In this document: positions 6,680 to 9,360 of the stretch, one piece after another
How positions within the stretch are numbered: the stretch's first letter is position 1
Layout of the letters: every line of letters begins with the position of its first letter
Program-made: the position numbers and the translations under genes
Notes under the pieces: model-generated
Databases searched by the model: none
Told to the model about the DNA's origin: nothing
The model's input: the letters and a program-made list of their open reading frames with translations, nothing else
NCBI GenBank assembly: GCA_030150425.1
Contig: JASLFY010000010.1
Location: forward strand, 1-9,360
Origin: Yimella sp.
GTDB lineage: Bacteria; Actinomycetota; Actinomycetes; Actinomycetales; Dermatophilaceae
Length of the DNA: 9,360 nucleotides
Direction of reading: 5' to 3'

Positions 6680-7038
6680 ATCGAGGAGACGGCCGGCGAG
6701 CTGTCGGCCCGCAGCGCCTCGTCGACGGTCGGGAAGATCCGGAACACCTTGTCCAGCCCGGTGATCCGGAAGTTGCGCAGGGTGCGCTCCTGCTGGGTGA
6801 CCAGCAGCATGTCGCCGTCCTGCAGGCGCAGCGCCTTCAACCGACCGACCAGCACACCCAGGCCGGTCGAGTCCAGGAACGGGACCTCGGTGAGGTCGAC
6901 GACGAGTTCGTTGTGGCCCTCGGCGATCGCTCGCGACAGCTCGTCGCGCAACCGCGGAGCCGTCGAAACGTCGATGTCACCGGCGACGTGTACGACCAAT
7001 CGGTCGCCGCCCGGGGTCTGGGTGACGTTGAGCTCCAA
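6676..7038 (-). CDS. STAS-domain anti-sigma factor antagonist, BldG/RsbV-like
   Basis: This 120-residue single-domain STAS protein has the phosphorylation loop F-L-D-S57-T-G-L-G-V-L-V, with Ser57 as the expected phosphoacceptor. It also has the usual GDIDVSTAP segment near residues 20-28. In partner switching the unphosphorylated form binds an anti-sigma kinase and frees the sigma factor; the kinase turns it off by phosphorylating the serine. The sequence, including the later FRITGLDKVFRIFPTVDEAL segment, is strongly reminiscent of Streptomyces BldG, and the topA/helicase neighbourhood matches my memory of that locus. The start is a TTG at 7038, preceded 7 nt upstream by GGAGGA; the rare TTG may limit output. 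No RsbW-like kinase gene is adjacent in this window, so its partner must be encoded elsewhere. The stop overlaps the methyltransferase start (GTGA). Confidence 0.94.
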   Translation of the reverse strand: MELNVTQTPGGDRLVVHVAGDIDVSTAPRLRDELSRAIAEGHNELVVDLTEVPFLDSTGLGVLVGRLKALRLQDGDMLLVTQQERTLRNFRITGLDKVFRIFPTVDEALRADSSPAVSSM

Positions 7039-7045
7039 GGGGCAG

Positions 7046-7051
7046 TCCTCC
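7046..7051 (-). promoter_or_regulatory. Ribosome binding site of the STAS gene
   Basis: GGAGGA on the minus strand lies 7 nt before the TTG at 7038. This near-perfect Shine-Dalgarno is what supports the otherwise unusual TTG start. Confidence 0.85.
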
Positions 7052-7144
7052 GAGATTCGGGTTCAGATGGACGAGGACAGATCCAGCTCCCCCACCCACT
7101 TTCCCGCAGAACCATACGCCACAACACGCGTTACGCCTATCCGT

Positions 7145-7155
7145 CCGTAGTACGG
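7145..7155. promoter_or_regulatory. Short palindrome before the helicase start
   Basis: CCGTA, a central G and TACGG form a perfect 5-bp inverted repeat 11 nt before the helicase ATG. It could be an operator half-site pair near the transcription start. It is short, so chance is a real alternative. Confidence 0.25.
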
Positions 7156-7166
7156 TGCCCCCGACC

Positions 7167-9360
7167 ATGGCTGAGCAGCGCTCCGTCGGCTCCGACCGGC
7201 TGCACGAACCCACCGACTTCGATCCGCGGGTGGCGCTCGCCGCCCTCACCGGGGTCGGCACCGGCGACCTCACCCACGTCACCGATCTTCCGCAGCGCTC
7301 GGCGCGCACCGCCGACTGGCCGGACTGGGTGCATCCCGCGGTGGAGGCCGCGATCCGCGGAACCGGCGTGACCAGCCTCTGGAGCCACCAACGAGCGGCC
7401 GCCGACCTGGCCCACGCCGGACAACACACGATCATCAGCACCGGCACCGCCTCCGGCAAGAGCCTCGGCTACCAGTTACCGATGCTGAGCGCGATCGCGT
7501 ACGGCGCCACGGCACCCACCGGCCGCGGCGCGACCGCCCTCTACCTCGCCCCGACGAAGGCCCTGGCCGCCGACCAGGAGGCCAGGCTGCGGGCGTGGGC
7601 GGTGCCCGGGGTGCGCGCCGCCGTGTTCGACGGCGACACCCCGCTGGACGAACGACGGTGGATCCGCGACCACGCGCAGCTGATCCTGAGCAACCCGGAC
7701 CTGCTGCACCACACCCTGTTGCCCGGCCACGAGCGGTGGGCCTCGTTCCTGCGCAAGCTCAGCGTCGTGGTGATCGACGAGTGCCATCAGTACCGCGGGG
7801 TGTTCGGCACCCACGTCGCGTTGGTGCTGCGGCGGTTGCGCCGGGTCGCCCGTCGCTACGGCGCGGAGCCGGTGTTCGTGCTCGCGTCGGCGACGACCGC
7901 CCGGCCGGCCGAACACGGCGCGGCGCTGATCGGAGCGCCGGTGACCGCGGTGACCGACGACGGTTCCCCGCGCCGCGCGACCACCCTGGCCCTCTGGCGC
8001 CCGGGGATGATCGACACCGACGAGGGGCCGGTGCGCCGCGGCGCAATCGCCGAGTCGGCCGACCTCACCGGGGCGTTGGTCAACCACGGGGTGCAGACGC
8101 TCACCTTCGCCCGCTCCCGCGTCGGTGTCGAGCGCGTCGCCGACACGGTGCGCCACCAGGTGTCCGACCGCACGGTCGAGGTCGCCGCCTACCGCGGCGG
8201 GTACCTCCCCGAGGAACGGCGCGCACTCGAGCGTGGGTTGCGCACCGGCGAGCTGCGCGCCGTCGCCGCCACCAACGCCCTCGAGCTGGGCATCGACGTC
8301 AGCGGTCTCGACGCGGTCGTGATCGCCGGTTGGCCGGGCACCACCGCGTCCCTGTGGCAGCAGATCGGCCGGGCCGGGCGCAGCGGGCGGCGCTCGCTGG
8401 CCGTCTTCGTCGCGGCCGACGACCCGCTCGACACCTACCTCGTCACCCATCCGGACGAACTGCTGCAGCGCCCGGTCGAACCCACCGTCATCAACCCCGA
8501 GAACCCGCACGTGCTCGCGCCGCACCTCGCCGCCGCGGCGTACGAGCTGCCGTTGACCCGCGACGACGTCGCCTGGTTCGGTGACGCCCTGCCGGTGCTG
8601 GCCGACACACTCGCCGAGGCCGGCATCCTGCGACGCCGACCGCGCGGCTGGTTCTGGGACCGCGACGACCGACCCGGCGACCATGTGGATCTGCGCGGCG
8701 GGCTGGGCGAAGCGGTCTCGATCGTCGAGCGCCGCACCTCGCGGGTTCTCGGCACCGTCGACGGGGACCGGGCCGAGTCGACCGTGCACCGCGGCGCCGT
8801 CTACGTGCACCAGGGCGCGCCGTACGTCGTCACCGGGCTCGACCTCGACCACGCCACCGCCGAGGTGGCGGCCGGTGACCCGGGGTGGACCACCGCACCG
8901 CTGTCGGACTCCGACTTCGAGATCGCGCAGGTGGAGCAGCAGCGCACCCTCGGCGACCTCACCTGGGCGTATGGGCAGCTGCGGGTGCACTCGCAGGTGA
9001 CCGGCTTCCTGCGGCGCGACCATCACGGGAACGTCCTGGGTCGACACCCGCTGGACTTCCCGCGGCACACGCTCGCGACCCGCGGCGTCTGGTGGACGTT
9101 GCCCGAGGCGGCGCTGGCCGCCGTGGACGTCGGACCCGAGGAACTGCCCGGGTCGTTGCACGCCGCCGAGCACGCCGCGATCGGGCTGCTCGGACTGGTC
9201 GCGCAGTCGGACCGCTGGGATGTCGGCGGGGTGTCGACCGCGCTGCATCCGGACACCGGCCTGCCCACGGTCGTCGTGTACGACGGTTTCCCCGGCGGTG
9301 CCGGCATCGCCCAGCGCGGCTTCGAGGACCCGGTCGGTTGGCTCGGGGCCACACTCGACG
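7167..9360 (+). CDS. Superfamily II DNA helicase, SftH/MrfA (YprA) type, 3'-truncated by window
   Basis: The reading frame is open to the window end, giving 731 residues with no stop. Motifs in order are LWSHQ at 71-75, Walker A STGTASGKS at 91-99 (Lys98), Walker B in the form D204-E-C-H207 rather than DEAH, S-A-T at 241-243, ATNALELGID at 368-377 and QIGRAGRSGR at 399-408. The later region contains YDGFPGGAG at 705-713, typical of the DUF1998-containing C-terminus. The four-cysteine metal site expected beyond it lies past the window. Relatives such as mycobacterial SftH (Rv3649 in M. tuberculosis) and Bacillus MrfA are 3'-5' ATP-dependent translocases or helicases linked to DNA damage repair. 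Family length is about 750-780, so only the tail is missing. The ATG at 7167 has no clear ribosome binding site; an in-frame GTG at 7155 is an alternative, and a short or leaderless transcript is possible. Confidence 0.95.
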   Translation, partial: MAEQRSVGSDRLHEPTDFDPRVALAALTGVGTGDLTHVTDLPQRSARTADWPDWVHPAVEAAIRGTGVTSLWSHQRAAADLAHAGQHTIISTGTASGKSLGYQLPMLSAIAYGATAPTGRGATALYLAPTKALAADQEARLRAWAVPGVRAAVFDGDTPLDERRWIRDHAQLILSNPDLLHHTLLPGHERWASFLRKLSVVVIDECHQYRGVFGTHVALVLRRLRRVARRYGAEPVFVLASATTARPAEHGAALIGAPVTAVTDDGSPRRATTLALWRPGMIDTDEGPVRRGAIAESADLTGALVNHGVQTLTFARSRVGVERVADTVRHQVSDRTVEVAAYRGGYLPEERRALERGLRTGELRAVAATNALELGIDVSGLDAVVIAGWPGTTASLWQQIGRAGRSGRRSLAVFVAADDPLDTYLVTHPDELLQRPVEPTVINPENPHVLAPHLAAAAYELPLTRDDVAWFGDALPVLADTLAEAGILRRRPRGWFWDRDDRPGDHVDLRGGLGEAVSIVERRTSRVLGTVDGDRAESTVHRGAVYVHQGAPYVVTGLDLDHATAEVAAGDPGWTTAPLSDSDFEIAQVEQQRTLGDLTWAYGQLRVHSQVTGFLRRDHHGNVLGRHPLDFPRHTLATRGVWWTLPEAALAAVDVGPEELPGSLHAAEHAAIGLLGLVAQSDRWDVGGVSTALHPDTGLPTVVVYDGFPGGAGIAQRGFEDPVGWLGATLD

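Larger units (their letters stand above)
7039..7166. other. Divergent intergenic region between STAS gene and helicase
   Basis: This 128-bp region must hold the promoters of two divergent units. It is locally less GC-rich around 7100-7150. The 5-bp palindrome CCGTA-G-TACGG lies at 7145-7155, just before the helicase start, and ACGCGT is at 7126-7131. On the minus strand TATGGT near 7111-7116 resembles a -10 box for the STAS gene but has no good -35 partner. No promoter can be called with confidence on either strand. Confidence 0.4.

Noticed and set aside
4973..7150. A 725-codon + strand frame across the methyltransferase and STAS genes
   Set aside because: It covers two genes with clear catalytic or regulatory motifs on the other strand, plus the intergenic gaps. 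Its own translation is low in information.
7476..9248. A 590-codon minus-strand frame opposite the helicase
   Set aside because: The + strand frame carries all the helicase motifs in order; the antisense translation has no recognisable domain.

Overview
The window is ordinary-looking chromosome from a high-GC actinomycete. The evidence is uniformly G/C-rich codon third positions, GTG and TTG start codons, a zinc-finger-free topoisomerase I with a lysine-rich tail, and a topA / methyltransferase / STAS / helicase neighbourhood that recalls the topA-bldG region of Streptomyces and the topA-Rv3649 region of mycobacteria (from memory, not searched). A Micrococcales-type genome is possible, but the sequence alone does not fix the genus.

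Layout from left to right. Positions 52-1377 (+) encode a cytosolic-looking serine hydrolase of the class C beta-lactamase/esterase family. It converges on a lipoprotein gene (1444-2145, -), and a perfect 22-bp inverted repeat between the two probably terminates both. The lipoprotein has a long Ser/Thr/Asp/Glu linker and a small C-terminal domain. Upstream of it lie a 19-bp-arm terminator (2186-2228) and topA (2257-5016, -). Upstream of topA, after a 145-bp spacer, is a two-gene unit: a BldG-like STAS anti-sigma-factor antagonist (6676-7038, -) and a three-part N6-type methyltransferase (5162-6679, -) that overlaps it by 4 nt. Across a 128-bp divergent intergenic region starts an SftH/MrfA-type superfamily II helicase (7167 onward, +), which is cut by the window end.

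Functional picture. TopA relaxes negative supercoils. The helicase family acts in DNA repair or translocation. The STAS protein should relay a partner-switching phosphorylation signal to a sigma factor, but no anti-sigma kinase gene is beside it here; the next gene is the methyltransferase, joined by a GTGA overlap. The lipoprotein and the hydrolase look functionally unrelated to this block.

I found no mobile element, CRISPR array, phage gene, RNA gene or defence island, and no clear undescribed multigene system. The points most worth a second look are the coupled STAS-methyltransferase pair without a kinase, a 22-bp tandem duplication over the methyltransferase stop codon that builds a 15-bp hairpin, and the nearly exclusive use of the valine codon GTA before CGN arginine codons.
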